From contig JBGSLN010000034.1 in NCBI GenBank assembly GCA_041740675.1, positions 1 through 23,944 on the forward strand: 23,944 nt of DNA, written 5' to 3'. Every line of letters starts with the position of its first letter. Positions within the stretch are counted from its first letter, which is position 1. The position numbers and the translations under genes were made by a program. This document shows positions 1 to 6,670 of the stretch, in pieces. This stretch comes from JBGSLN01 sp041740675 (GTDB taxonomy: Bacteria > Pseudomonadota > Gammaproteobacteria > JBGSLN01). A model generated the notes under the pieces. It did not search any database. It had not been told where the DNA came from and saw only the letters and a program-made list of their open reading frames with translations.

Positions 1-730
1 CTAACCCACTCATCAATACTTTTGCACCCTGATTGAGATTGCCTAAAATTTGCTCGGAAGGTACAACACAATTTCGAAATACTAATTCACATGTATTCGA
101 TCCGCGCATCCCTAATTTATCCAGTTTTTGCGCTGTAGAAAATCCAGCATATGACTTTTCTATAATAAATGCAGTGATGCCTTTTGCACCCGCATTTTTA
201 TCTGTTTTCGCATATACTATGAGGGTATCAGCATCAGGACCATTGGTAATCCACATTTTTGTGCCATTCAAAACATAATTGTCACCTTGTTTTTCAGCAT
301 GTAAACTTAAACTGACCACATCTGAACCAGCGCCTGCTTCACTCATAGCTAAAGCACCAATATGATTTCCAGCAATCAACTTTGGAAGATATTTTTGTTT
401 TTGTGCATCAGTGCCATTTAAGCGAATTTGATTAACACATAAATTTGAATGCGCACCATAACTTAAACCAATTGAGGCAGATGCCCGACTGATTTCTTCC
501 ATTGCTATCACATGTTCGAGATAACCCATACCTGCGCCACCATAGGTTTCTTCAACAGTAATTCCAAGCACACCGAGTTCACCCAATTTAGGCCATAAAT
601 AATTTGGAAATGCATTTTCGATATCAACTTTTGCAGCGATTGGAGCAATATGCTCTTGTGCAAAACTCCTAACAGAATCTCGCAGCATTTCTTGTGTTTC
701 ACCTAAATTAAAATTTAAACCCATGTACAT
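1..730 (-). CDS. ivd: isovaleryl-CoA dehydrogenase, 5' part (cut by window edge)
   Basis: I translated the minus strand from 730 to the window edge and obtained an open frame of about 243 residues. It reads as the N-terminal and middle domains of an acyl-CoA dehydrogenase: an all-helical start (LNFNLGETQEMLRDSVRSFA), the segment GVLGITVEETYGGAGMGYLE, then AMSEAGAGSDVVSL and WITNGPDADTL, which form the FAD/substrate-binding beta domain. The stretch SASIGLSYGAHSNLCVNQI and the last visible residues (KVLMSGL) fit isovaleryl-CoA dehydrogenase better than short-chain enzymes. The enzyme oxidises isovaleryl-CoA to 3-methylcrotonyl-CoA in leucine breakdown and passes electrons to ETF. The C-terminal helical domain with the catalytic Glu lies outside the window. 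ATG at 730 is preferred because TAGG lies 8 bases upstream; ATG at 724 is the alternative. Confidence 0.88.
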   Translation of the reverse strand, partial: MYMGLNFNLGETQEMLRDSVRSFAQEHIAPIAAKVDIENAFPNYLWPKLGELGVLGITVEETYGGAGMGYLEHVIAMEEISRASASIGLSYGAHSNLCVNQIRLNGTDAQKQKYLPKLIAGNHIGALAMSEAGAGSDVVSLSLHAEKQGDNYVLNGTKMWITNGPDADTLIVYAKTDKNAGAKGITAFIIEKSYAGFSTAQKLDKLGMRGSNTCELVFRNCVVPSEQILGNLNQGAKVLMSGL

Positions 731-929
731 TGTATGTGCCTATAGATAAGTAAGTAAAAGAAGTTATACTCACAGCGATTAATTTTTAGGCTAGGGGCAA
801 AATGAACACATGGAGGGGGTTTATAAAGTAATAAATGACCGAGATGTGTAAATTTTGCAACAACGCCTAAAATTCAAGCGCGCAGAGTATACAAAGATAA
901 CGAAGAATCGAAACAAGGTAAAGATCTAG

Positions 930-957
930 TTGCTATAGTAGTAATTTGTTCTAAAAT
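930..957 (+). promoter_or_regulatory. possible sigma-70 promoter for the methyltransferase-pyrD pair
   Basis: TTGCTA (930-935) and TAAAAT (952-957) are separated by 16 bases, with transcription expected near 964, about 25 bases before the ATG at 989. The rest of 731-988 holds no ORF or repeat that I can support. The match is moderate and rests on sequence alone. Confidence 0.35.
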
Positions 958-988
958 ATCATGTAAGAATGATAAACGAGAAGAACTT

Positions 989-1684
989 ATGACCATTCCT
1001 TATCACGATATAGTACTTTGGGGACATGCATTCGAAGAATATAAACGCATGTTTGGTTTAACAGAAACAGATTTAAAGCTTTCAATTTTAGATTGCTGTG
1101 GTGGTCCTTCAAGTTTTAATGCCATTCTCACTGCTCAAGGTGGCCATGTAATTTCCACTGATAGTTTATTTGCTTTTCCTATAAACCAATTGAAACATCG
1201 CATCGAGCAGGTATTTTCAGAAATGTTAGAAGTGGTTGAAGCAAATAAAAATCGATTTACCTGGAATGACATTACTTCACCGGAAGAACTTGCAACCATT
1301 CGCCGAAATAATATTCAAACTTTTCTCAATGACTTCGACAAAGGAGTAGAGCAGGGAAGATATTTAACAGATACACCGCCTCATTTAAAATTCAAGCATT
1401 TTCAATTTGATTTGGCATTATGTTCACATTATTTCTTTGCCAACTGTTCCGATCAATCGGTTGAGTTTCATGTCAATGCCATTAAAAATTTATGTGATGT
1501 GGCAAAAGAAGTGCGGATCTTTCCTTTGTTAAATTCTCAAGGCGAAATACCCATGATTGTTGGCGCGGTAACCCAAGGTTTACATCAAGCCTCCTTAGGT
1601 GTTGAGATTAAATCAGTGCCCTATCGTTTTCAAGCGAAAGGGAATGCGATGTTACGCGTTTGGGCGCAGGTTTGTGAAGTATAA
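989..1684 (+). CDS. class I SAM-dependent methyltransferase-like protein
   Basis: This 231-aa protein has a class I methyltransferase motif I near residues 32-50 (LSILDCCGGPSSFNAILTA, with the acidic start ILDCCGG). A second strand follows that could hold the ribose-binding acidic residue (GGHVISTDSLF). Around residue 140 the segment FDLALCSHYFF resembles motif IV of the fold. I do not recognise a substrate-specific family, so the methyl acceptor is unknown. The stop codon overlaps the pyrD start by one base (TAATG), so the two genes are probably co-transcribed and translationally coupled. Purine-rich GAGAAG lies 6-11 bases before the ATG. No signal peptide or membrane segment is visible, so it should be cytoplasmic. 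Confidence 0.7.
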   Translation: MTIPYHDIVLWGHAFEEYKRMFGLTETDLKLSILDCCGGPSSFNAILTAQGGHVISTDSLFAFPINQLKHRIEQVFSEMLEVVEANKNRFTWNDITSPEELATIRRNNIQTFLNDFDKGVEQGRYLTDTPPHLKFKHFQFDLALCSHYFFANCSDQSVEFHVNAIKNLCDVAKEVRIFPLLNSQGEIPMIVGAVTQGLHQASLGVEIKSVPYRFQAKGNAMLRVWAQVCEV

Positions 1685-2688
1685 TGATCTATAAATTATT
1701 AAGAGCATTTCTTTTTTTATTGCCGCCAGAAACAGCACATCAATTTACAATTCATTTATTGAACTTTTTAAAATGCTTTCATTTAAACTGTTTAATTAAA
1801 AATAAAATAAAAAGAACTGTTATTATCAATGGTATCAAATTTGAAAATCCCATCGGCATTGCTGCAGGTTTTGATAAATATGCAGACGCAATAGATGCTA
1901 TGGCTGGAATAGGTGTGGGCTTTATTGAAATTGGCACATTCACACCTAAATCTCAAACCGGAAATCCAAAGCCTAGATTATTTCGCTTAAAAAAATCTCG
2001 TGCTCTAATTAATCGAATGGGGTTTAATAATATTGGCATCGATCATGCGATTAAAAAAATTCAAGGAAAAAATTTTTCAATTCCGATTGGTATCAGTATC
2101 AGCAAAAACAATGACACTGCTTATGAAAATGCACTCGAAGATTATTTATATTGTCTCGCAAAAGCCTACAATTATTGCAGTTATCTTGCTGTGAATATTT
2201 CATGCCCCAATGTGCCCAATCCCGCTGATTTTTGGGCTGGAAAAAGTTTTGCGGAACTAATCACTGCGATTAAAGCCAAGCAATTAGAATTAGCTGAGCA
2301 ATATAAAAAATATATTCCTGTGTTTGTTAAACTAAGTCCTGATTTAACTGAAGAAAATATTAAAGATTGCGCTAAATTAATTAATGAATCAGGTATAGAT
2401 GGTGTGATTGCTACTAACACAACCACTACGCGGCCTGAGGTAGTACAAGAGAGTGATCGAAATGAAAAAGGCGGCTTAAGCGGCGAACCCTTATTTCCGT
2501 TAAGTCTGCAATGCGTCAAACATTTACGGCATTATTTAAAACCAGAGTTAACCATTATCGCCGTTGGTGGTATTCATTCCGTCGCATCTGCAAAAGCTTA
2601 TTTCGAAGCAGGCGCACAACTCATTCAAATTTATACTGGTTTGATTTATGAAGGGCCAGGTTTAGTGAAAAGAATTTTAAAAACATAA
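1684..2688 (+). CDS. pyrD: dihydroorotate dehydrogenase (quinone), class 2
   Basis: This 334-aa protein has the length and N-terminal extension (IYKLLRAFLFLLPPETAHQF) of class 2 enzymes, which dock on the membrane and reduce quinone while oxidising dihydroorotate to orotate in pyrimidine synthesis. Visible family motifs are NPIGIAAGFDK, GFIEIGTFTPKSQ, NRMGFNNIGID, VFVKLSPDL, GVIATNTT, GGLSGEPL and the FMN phosphate-binding VGGIHS. The catalytic-base loop reads NISCPNVPN, with Cys174 where E. coli and human class 2 enzymes have Ser (NISSPNTPG in E. coli). Cys at this position is typical of class 1 enzymes. The following LR-LQ segment of E. coli is also replaced (PADFWAGKSF). It overlaps the methyltransferase stop by one base and converges on the MocR gene 32 bp away, with no hairpin seen between. 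Confidence 0.93.
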   Translation: MIYKLLRAFLFLLPPETAHQFTIHLLNFLKCFHLNCLIKNKIKRTVIINGIKFENPIGIAAGFDKYADAIDAMAGIGVGFIEIGTFTPKSQTGNPKPRLFRLKKSRALINRMGFNNIGIDHAIKKIQGKNFSIPIGISISKNNDTAYENALEDYLYCLAKAYNYCSYLAVNISCPNVPNPADFWAGKSFAELITAIKAKQLELAEQYKKYIPVFVKLSPDLTEENIKDCAKLINESGIDGVIATNTTTTRPEVVQESDRNEKGGLSGEPLFPLSLQCVKHLRHYLKPELTIIAVGGIHSVASAKAYFEAGAQLIQIYTGLIYEGPGLVKRILKT

Positions 2689-2720
2689 CCTGAAAGAACG
2701 AAGCAAATCTAAGGCCAACC

Positions 2721-4220
2721 TTAACATCGACTATCTAGGATCTGTTTAATTTTACTAACCTCCCGCAAAATTATTTCAGCAAGAACTTTTCCAGCGCGTG
2801 GGATATTTTGCGGATGAGCATCGCCAAAACCTAGGAGAAGCCCTGATGCTTGTGAAGTAGAATAATATCGTGGTGTCAATGCAGCTGTCACCACACCTTG
2901 TTGATAAGCTTTAGTTGCAATTTCTTGATCATTTAATGCAGTCGGTAAATGGGCAACTAAATGTAATCCTGTGTCTATTCCACCTAAATGAATTAGCTCT
3001 CCCAACTCACGATGTAACAGTTCTACTAAAATATCACGCCTACTTTGATATTCACGGCGCATTTTTCGAATATGCGTGCTGAAATGACCATCACGAATAA
3101 AATCAGCTAACGTTTTTTGCAATACATAAGAAGGCTCACGTTGATGCCGAACTTGAGTTAGACGAAATGCGTCTTCAAACTGTGCTGGCAATACCATATA
3201 ACCTAAATGTAACGAGGGAAAAAGAGTTTTGCTAAAAGTGCCAAGATAAATAACTTGTTCTGGTGCTAACGCATGTAACGCTGCGAGTGGTGATCCTTCA
3301 TAACGAAATTCACTGTCGTAGTCATCCTCTATTATCCATGATTGTTGTGCAGCGGCTAATGCTAACAATTGACGTCGGCGTGCAGCACTCATCACAACAC
3401 CAGTTGGATATTGATGTGACGGTGTAGTATAAATTAATCGAGGTGATGGCTGATCTGGGACAACGATAGGGGATAGACCATCATTATCAACAGGTTGATT
3501 CACTACAGTAAGTCCTGCAGCATGAAAGGCACAACGTGCGCCGATATAACCTGGATCTTCCACCCACACCTGATCAGTGGGATCTGCCAACAAATCTGCA
3601 ACGAGTTGTAAGCTATGCTGTGTTCCGTGGGTAATTAATATCTGCTTTGGATCACAGCGAATACTGCGAACTATACGCAAATAATCAGCAAGTGCTTGTC
3701 GTAATTCAAGATCACCACCTTGTTGCGGATGAGCCTGCCAATCTAACTTGGGATTTCGAGCATAACGTGACACATAACGTTGCCATAAATCATAGGGAAA
3801 CTGCTGCAAATCAGGTACACCAACAGCAAATGCGCCTCGCATTGACATCGTTTGTGCTAGTTTAAACATATTGTTTCCGCGAACGGAAAGATGGCGTTTC
3901 ACTCGATTAGAACTAGTGATCTTAGCGTTGTTATGATTGTTTGGGGCAGTCGATAAAATATAAATACCCGATTTTGGCCGAGCAACCGCATAGCCTTCAG
4001 CACATAATTGTTCTATAGCCGCTAATACTGTATTTCGAGATATTTCTAATTGTTGTGAGATGATTCGCGAGGAGGGGAGACACATACCTGGCAGTAAAAA
4101 TCCATCGATAATTTGTTGGCGCAATGCTTCATACAATTGTTTATAACGCGGCAAATCTGATCGTTCAGAGGTTGTTAGCTGCGTACATAATTGATTTATT
4201 AATTCTGTTGGCGCCTGCAT
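2721..4220 (-). CDS. MocR/PdxR-family PLP-dependent transcriptional regulator
   Basis: This 499-aa protein is a fusion of a GntR-type winged helix (about residues 22-90: YEALRQQIIDGFLLPG, LPSSRIISQQLEISRNTV) and a fold-type I aminotransferase domain (about 130-490). The aminotransferase part keeps HGTQHSLQLVADLL, VEDPGY, the PLP-ring Asp region EDDYDSEFRYEG and the Schiff-base lysine Lys331 in GTFSKTLFPSLHLGY, so PLP binding is expected. Members of this family control vitamin B6, GABA or amino-acid genes. Here the divergent neighbour is a pyridoxamine-oxidase-like flavoprotein, so that gene is the likely target. The start is forced: an in-frame TAG lies two codons upstream of ATG 4220, and I see no Shine-Dalgarno sequence before it. 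The start codon overlaps a direct repeat that is probably its own operator, which suggests autoregulation. Confidence 0.9.
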   Translation of the reverse strand: MQAPTELINQLCTQLTTSERSDLPRYKQLYEALRQQIIDGFLLPGMCLPSSRIISQQLEISRNTVLAAIEQLCAEGYAVARPKSGIYILSTAPNNHNNAKITSSNRVKRHLSVRGNNMFKLAQTMSMRGAFAVGVPDLQQFPYDLWQRYVSRYARNPKLDWQAHPQQGGDLELRQALADYLRIVRSIRCDPKQILITHGTQHSLQLVADLLADPTDQVWVEDPGYIGARCAFHAAGLTVVNQPVDNDGLSPIVVPDQPSPRLIYTTPSHQYPTGVVMSAARRRQLLALAAAQQSWIIEDDYDSEFRYEGSPLAALHALAPEQVIYLGTFSKTLFPSLHLGYMVLPAQFEDAFRLTQVRHQREPSYVLQKTLADFIRDGHFSTHIRKMRREYQSRRDILVELLHRELGELIHLGGIDTGLHLVAHLPTALNDQEIATKAYQQGVVTAALTPRYYSTSQASGLLLGFGDAHPQNIPRAGKVLAEIILREVSKIKQILDSRC

Positions 4221-4286
4221 CTGGTTCTATCATAGAAAAAATCTGGTTCTACCTATTATACATTAATATCGATAAAATCAGGTCTA
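4219..4286. promoter_or_regulatory. MocR-type operator: direct repeats in the divergent spacer
   Basis: ATCTGGTTCTA occurs exactly at 4219-4229 and 4241-4251, a period of 22 bp (two helical turns). A weaker third copy, ATCAGGTCTA, lies at 4277-4286. Direct repeats on one helix face, between a mocR gene and a divergent gene, are a known MocR operator layout. A -10-like TATTAT (4254-4259, plus strand) and TATGAT (minus strand, 4229-4234) lie among the repeats, so binding could affect both promoters. The regulatory role is inferred. Confidence 0.6.
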
Positions 4287-4307
4287 GTAATTCTTATGGA
4301 GATCTTT

Positions 4308-4955
4308 ATGCAACAAAAATTAGCTATAACTGAAAGAACTCGGGTTAAAAGAAAAAGAGAGAGAGCGAATTACGATCAGGCAGCCATATTCGCTACAATA
4401 GATCAAACATTATTTGGCACAGTTGCTTTTTATGATGGAACTCAAGTGCATGCAATTCCCACAGCAATTTGGCGGGAAAAAGAATATTTATATATTCATG
4501 GCTCAAATGGCAGTCGCTTACTACAATTATTAAAAACTGGTGCTCAAGTTTGTGTTTCAATCACTCAGATTCATGGTTTAGTATTGGCGCGTTCAGCCTT
4601 GCATCATTCCATCAATTACAGTTCAATCTGTATTTATGGCATCTTTGAAGTCATAGCGGACGAAACTAAAAACCAACATATGCAATATTTTATTGAACAT
4701 TGGATGCCTGGACGGTGGCAACATGTCCGTGCACCCAATCAAAAAGAATTAGCTGCCGTTACTATTATGCGAATTGCTATCAATGAAGCGGTGATGAAAT
4801 CTCGGCAAGGGCCACCCACAGATGATGCCGGAGATAGGGAACAGCACGTATGGGCTGGCATTATGCCATTAAGTTTACAATGGCAAGCACCACAACAAAC
4901 AACGGAACAAAAGCAGTCTGATTTGCCAGGGCAAATGGTGCGCGATTGGAGCTAG
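4308..4955 (+). CDS. pyridoxamine 5'-phosphate oxidase-like FMN-binding protein
   Basis: This 215-aa protein resembles the split-barrel flavin-binding family that includes NimA and Pyridox_ox_2 proteins. It has R-V-K-R near the N-terminus followed by RANYDQAAIFATIDQTLFG, then FGTVAFYDGTQVHAIPTAIW, the strand LYIHGSNGSRLLQLLKTGAQ (a typical FMN-phosphate-binding area) and CVSITQIHGLVLARSALHHS. The substrate is unknown; members reduce or bind flavin-linked small molecules. ATG 4308 is chosen over an in-frame ATG at 4296 because GGAG (4298-4301) sits at normal spacing before 4308 and overlaps the upstream ATG. Divergent from the MocR gene with its repeats in the spacer, it is probably MocR-controlled. 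Confidence 0.8.
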   Translation: MQQKLAITERTRVKRKRERANYDQAAIFATIDQTLFGTVAFYDGTQVHAIPTAIWREKEYLYIHGSNGSRLLQLLKTGAQVCVSITQIHGLVLARSALHHSINYSSICIYGIFEVIADETKNQHMQYFIEHWMPGRWQHVRAPNQKELAAVTIMRIAINEAVMKSRQGPPTDDAGDREQHVWAGIMPLSLQWQAPQQTTEQKQSDLPGQMVRDWS

Positions 4956-4970
4956 AATGCTAACTCCAAT
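4945..4970 (+). terminator. hairpin at the end of the flavoprotein gene
   Basis: ATTGGAG (4945-4951) pairs with CTCCAAT (4964-4970). The stem continues through one C/A mismatch to TAG/CTA with an AATG loop. It starts in the last codons and includes the TAG stop. There is no T-tract after it, so it may be a processing or stability element instead of an intrinsic terminator. Confidence 0.3.
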
Positions 4971-5076
4971 TGCGACAAGGCCAAATAAATATTAATCAAT
5001 GTTGATCACTGTTATGGAATGTTGTTTTAGTTGCTACTTAATTTGAATCAATTATAAATAAATTTTTCTTCGTACT

Positions 5077-6276
5077 TCAAAATTTAAAAATTCCCTCTAT
5101 GCCCACAGAAGCTTGATTAGTATTCGTAGTCACACCATTTAAATCAACAAAAGCATTTTCATTTGACCAATCTTTTCGAACTTCTGCACGAAATTCTAAA
5201 CATTTAATGGGTTCATAACCCACGCTAAATGTTGCTTCTTTCCATTGTTGTTCGACGCCTGTACGATATCCATCTTGATCATTAAAATATTCACTACGCA
5301 GAGATAACAACCATTTTTTTGTGAGTTGATAATTGATATAGCCTGCAATGCCGTCCCAAATCGCAGTACCTATGTTGCCATCTACAAACGTAGCATTATT
5401 TTGTGTACCACGATCATAATTAAGAACATAAGTTAGTTTAGTAGTACCTTTGAGGTTGGCTATTAAATCAATCAAATTACGATTTCCTAATGGCCCTGTA
5501 TTTACTAAACCATTGACACGCGCTTCGCCATTGTAATCAACAGCGGACAGGGTAAACCAATCAATGGGAGTTAGAGTGGTACCCAACTCCAGTGTGTAGT
5601 TGCCCGCGTTATTATTAACGATATTGTCCCAACCATTATTAATGCCTAATTTTAGACTGATTATTTTATTTATTTTATAAATAACTCGTATTCCAGTTTG
5701 AGTATAGGGTGTGGCATAGCCAAATAAAATTGAACGTGAAAAATTTGTATCTTGCGTAGGATCAATCGTTTCTACACCTGCTAACGTAACATATTTACCG
5801 GCCATAAAAGTAACAGGGCCGGTAGCATATTGAAGAAATGCTTGGGTTACATCAAATTGATCATTAGAATTCATGTTATAAGCGGTGATTGGACCCGCAT
5901 CATTTCCAGTGATGATATTAACTAATCCTCCAAGACCTTGATCAGGTTGATTTGCTAAGGTTACTGCTGCTTGTTGTAGAGTGAAACCATTGACCTTTGT
6001 ATCAAACACTCGGTCAGGTGTTCCATTGATAAAAAAGCCATTGCCTGATAAACGATTATAAGATCCATCAAGGTAACCTGAAAAATTGATGCCCAAATCT
6101 TGAAACGGTTGAAAATTAGGATTAAGAGTATTAACAATGTTACTAGAGGTATTAGGTTCTGAATTTGCGCTAGAAGTATAATTATTGGCCGCTGGTACTG
6201 TATCGGCAAAGGCAAGGCTTAATGTTGAAGAAGAGAATAAAACCAAGCAAAGGATAAAATAGAATATACGTATCAT
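5077..6276 (-). CDS. outer-membrane beta-barrel porin-like protein (BBP2/OmpL-like)
   Basis: This 399-aa protein starts with a clear Sec signal peptide (positive MIR, hydrophobic FYFILCLVLFSSS, likely cleavage after AFA near residue 24) and a low-complexity Asn/Ser linker. After this come alternating strands such as INFSGYLDGSYNR, VTFMAGKYVTLAG, ISLKLGINNGWDN, LTYVLNYDRGTQN and WLLSLRSEYFNDQDG. It ends in aromatic phenylalanine (GIEGIFKF), the usual signal for outer-membrane barrel insertion. This pattern and length fit the putative beta-barrel porin-2 family. It is divergent from the potassium-uptake cluster, though a functional link to potassium is only a guess. The bases before the ATG form a perfect 23-bp palindrome instead of a ribosome-binding site. 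Confidence 0.8.
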   Translation of the reverse strand: MIRIFYFILCLVLFSSSTLSLAFADTVPAANNYTSSANSEPNTSSNIVNTLNPNFQPFQDLGINFSGYLDGSYNRLSGNGFFINGTPDRVFDTKVNGFTLQQAAVTLANQPDQGLGGLVNIITGNDAGPITAYNMNSNDQFDVTQAFLQYATGPVTFMAGKYVTLAGVETIDPTQDTNFSRSILFGYATPYTQTGIRVIYKINKIISLKLGINNGWDNIVNNNAGNYTLELGTTLTPIDWFTLSAVDYNGEARVNGLVNTGPLGNRNLIDLIANLKGTTKLTYVLNYDRGTQNNATFVDGNIGTAIWDGIAGYINYQLTKKWLLSLRSEYFNDQDGYRTGVEQQWKEATFSVGYEPIKCLEFRAEVRKDWSNENAFVDLNGVTTNTNQASVGIEGIFKF

Positions 6277-6280
6277 AGTA

Positions 6281-6303
6281 TTTAATTTACACTGTAAATT
6301 AAA
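6281..6303. repeat. perfect 23-bp palindrome just upstream of the porin start
   Basis: The sequence TTTAATTTACA (6281-6291), a central C (6292), and TGTAAATTAAA (6293-6303) are exact inverted arms of 11 bp. The palindrome ends 4 bases before the porin ATG on the minus strand, where a Shine-Dalgarno sequence would be expected. It could be a repressor site or an mRNA hairpin limiting translation; it is too AT-rich to be a strong terminator. Confidence 0.6.
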
Positions 6304-6371
6304 ATAAGTCCCATTAAATCTAATAAGCAGAGTATAAACATTTTATATTTTTTAAAAGTTAGTGCCCTATC

Positions 6372-6403
6372 TTAACACTGTTTTTGGTGGTATTCAGTAT
6401 AAT
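6372..6403 (+). promoter_or_regulatory. probable promoter of the kdp cluster
   Basis: A consensus -10, TATAAT (6398-6403), lies 55 bases before the first small ORF of the cluster. The best -35-like hexamer, TTAACA (6372-6377), is 20 bases upstream, which is longer than the usual 17. A perfect -10 with a poorly placed -35 often means an activator is needed, but no known KdpE-type site was identified. Confidence 0.45.
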
Positions 6404-6458
6404 AAATGTGGTTTAATAATTTAATAAACCCATAAATTCAACAAAAGCGGAAATATTT

Positions 6459-6551
6459 ATGATGGATGTTTTATTTCTTATAGGCACAATTGTTTTTTTT
6501 AGTTTGTGTTTTATCTTGATAAAATTTTTTGATTTTCTCTCAAGGAATTAA
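6459..6551 (+). CDS. 30-aa membrane mini-protein leading the kdp cluster
   Basis: I translated an ORF starting ATG ATG at 6459 to a 30-aa product (MMDVLFLIGTIVFFSLCFIL, then IKFFDFLSRN). It is one hydrophobic helix with a short positively charged C-terminal tail, so a single-pass inner-membrane protein is expected. It ends 3 bases before the kdpF start. AGCGGAAAT precedes it and resembles the sequence AGCGGAAAT before kdpA. Its position suggests a role with the Kdp complex or in its expression, but I know no assigned function for this exact protein. Confidence 0.6.
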   Translation: MMDVLFLIGTIVFFSLCFILIKFFDFLSRN

Positions 6552-6554
6552 ATA

Positions 6555-6641
6555 ATGATCTTATATTTGATTTCTGGACTTATTGCTTTAGGATTACTTA
6601 TTTATCTATTAATAGTATTATTTAAACCTGACTTGTTTTAA
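6555..6641 (+). CDS. kdpF: KdpF, small subunit of the potassium-transporting ATPase
   Basis: This 28-aa ORF starts at ATG 6555 and ends at TAA 6641. The product is one transmembrane helix followed by a short tail (MILYLISGLIALGLLIYLLI, then VLFKPDLF). Length, hydrophobicity, the xxLFxPDxF-like end and the place just before kdpA match KdpF, which stabilises the KdpABC complex in the inner membrane. It follows the 30-aa mini-ORF by 3 bases and precedes kdpA by 29 bases. Confidence 0.82.
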   Translation: MILYLISGLIALGLLIYLLIVLFKPDLF

Positions 6642-6670
6642 ATTTCTTCAATTTTCATGGAGCGGAAATT

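Noticed and set aside
2689..2720. Terminator between pyrD and the MocR gene
   Set aside because: No inverted repeat or T-tract could be found in the 32 bp between the two convergent genes.
4296..4307. Start of the flavoprotein gene at ATG 4296
   Set aside because: This ATG overlaps the GGAG that serves as ribosome-binding site for ATG 4308.
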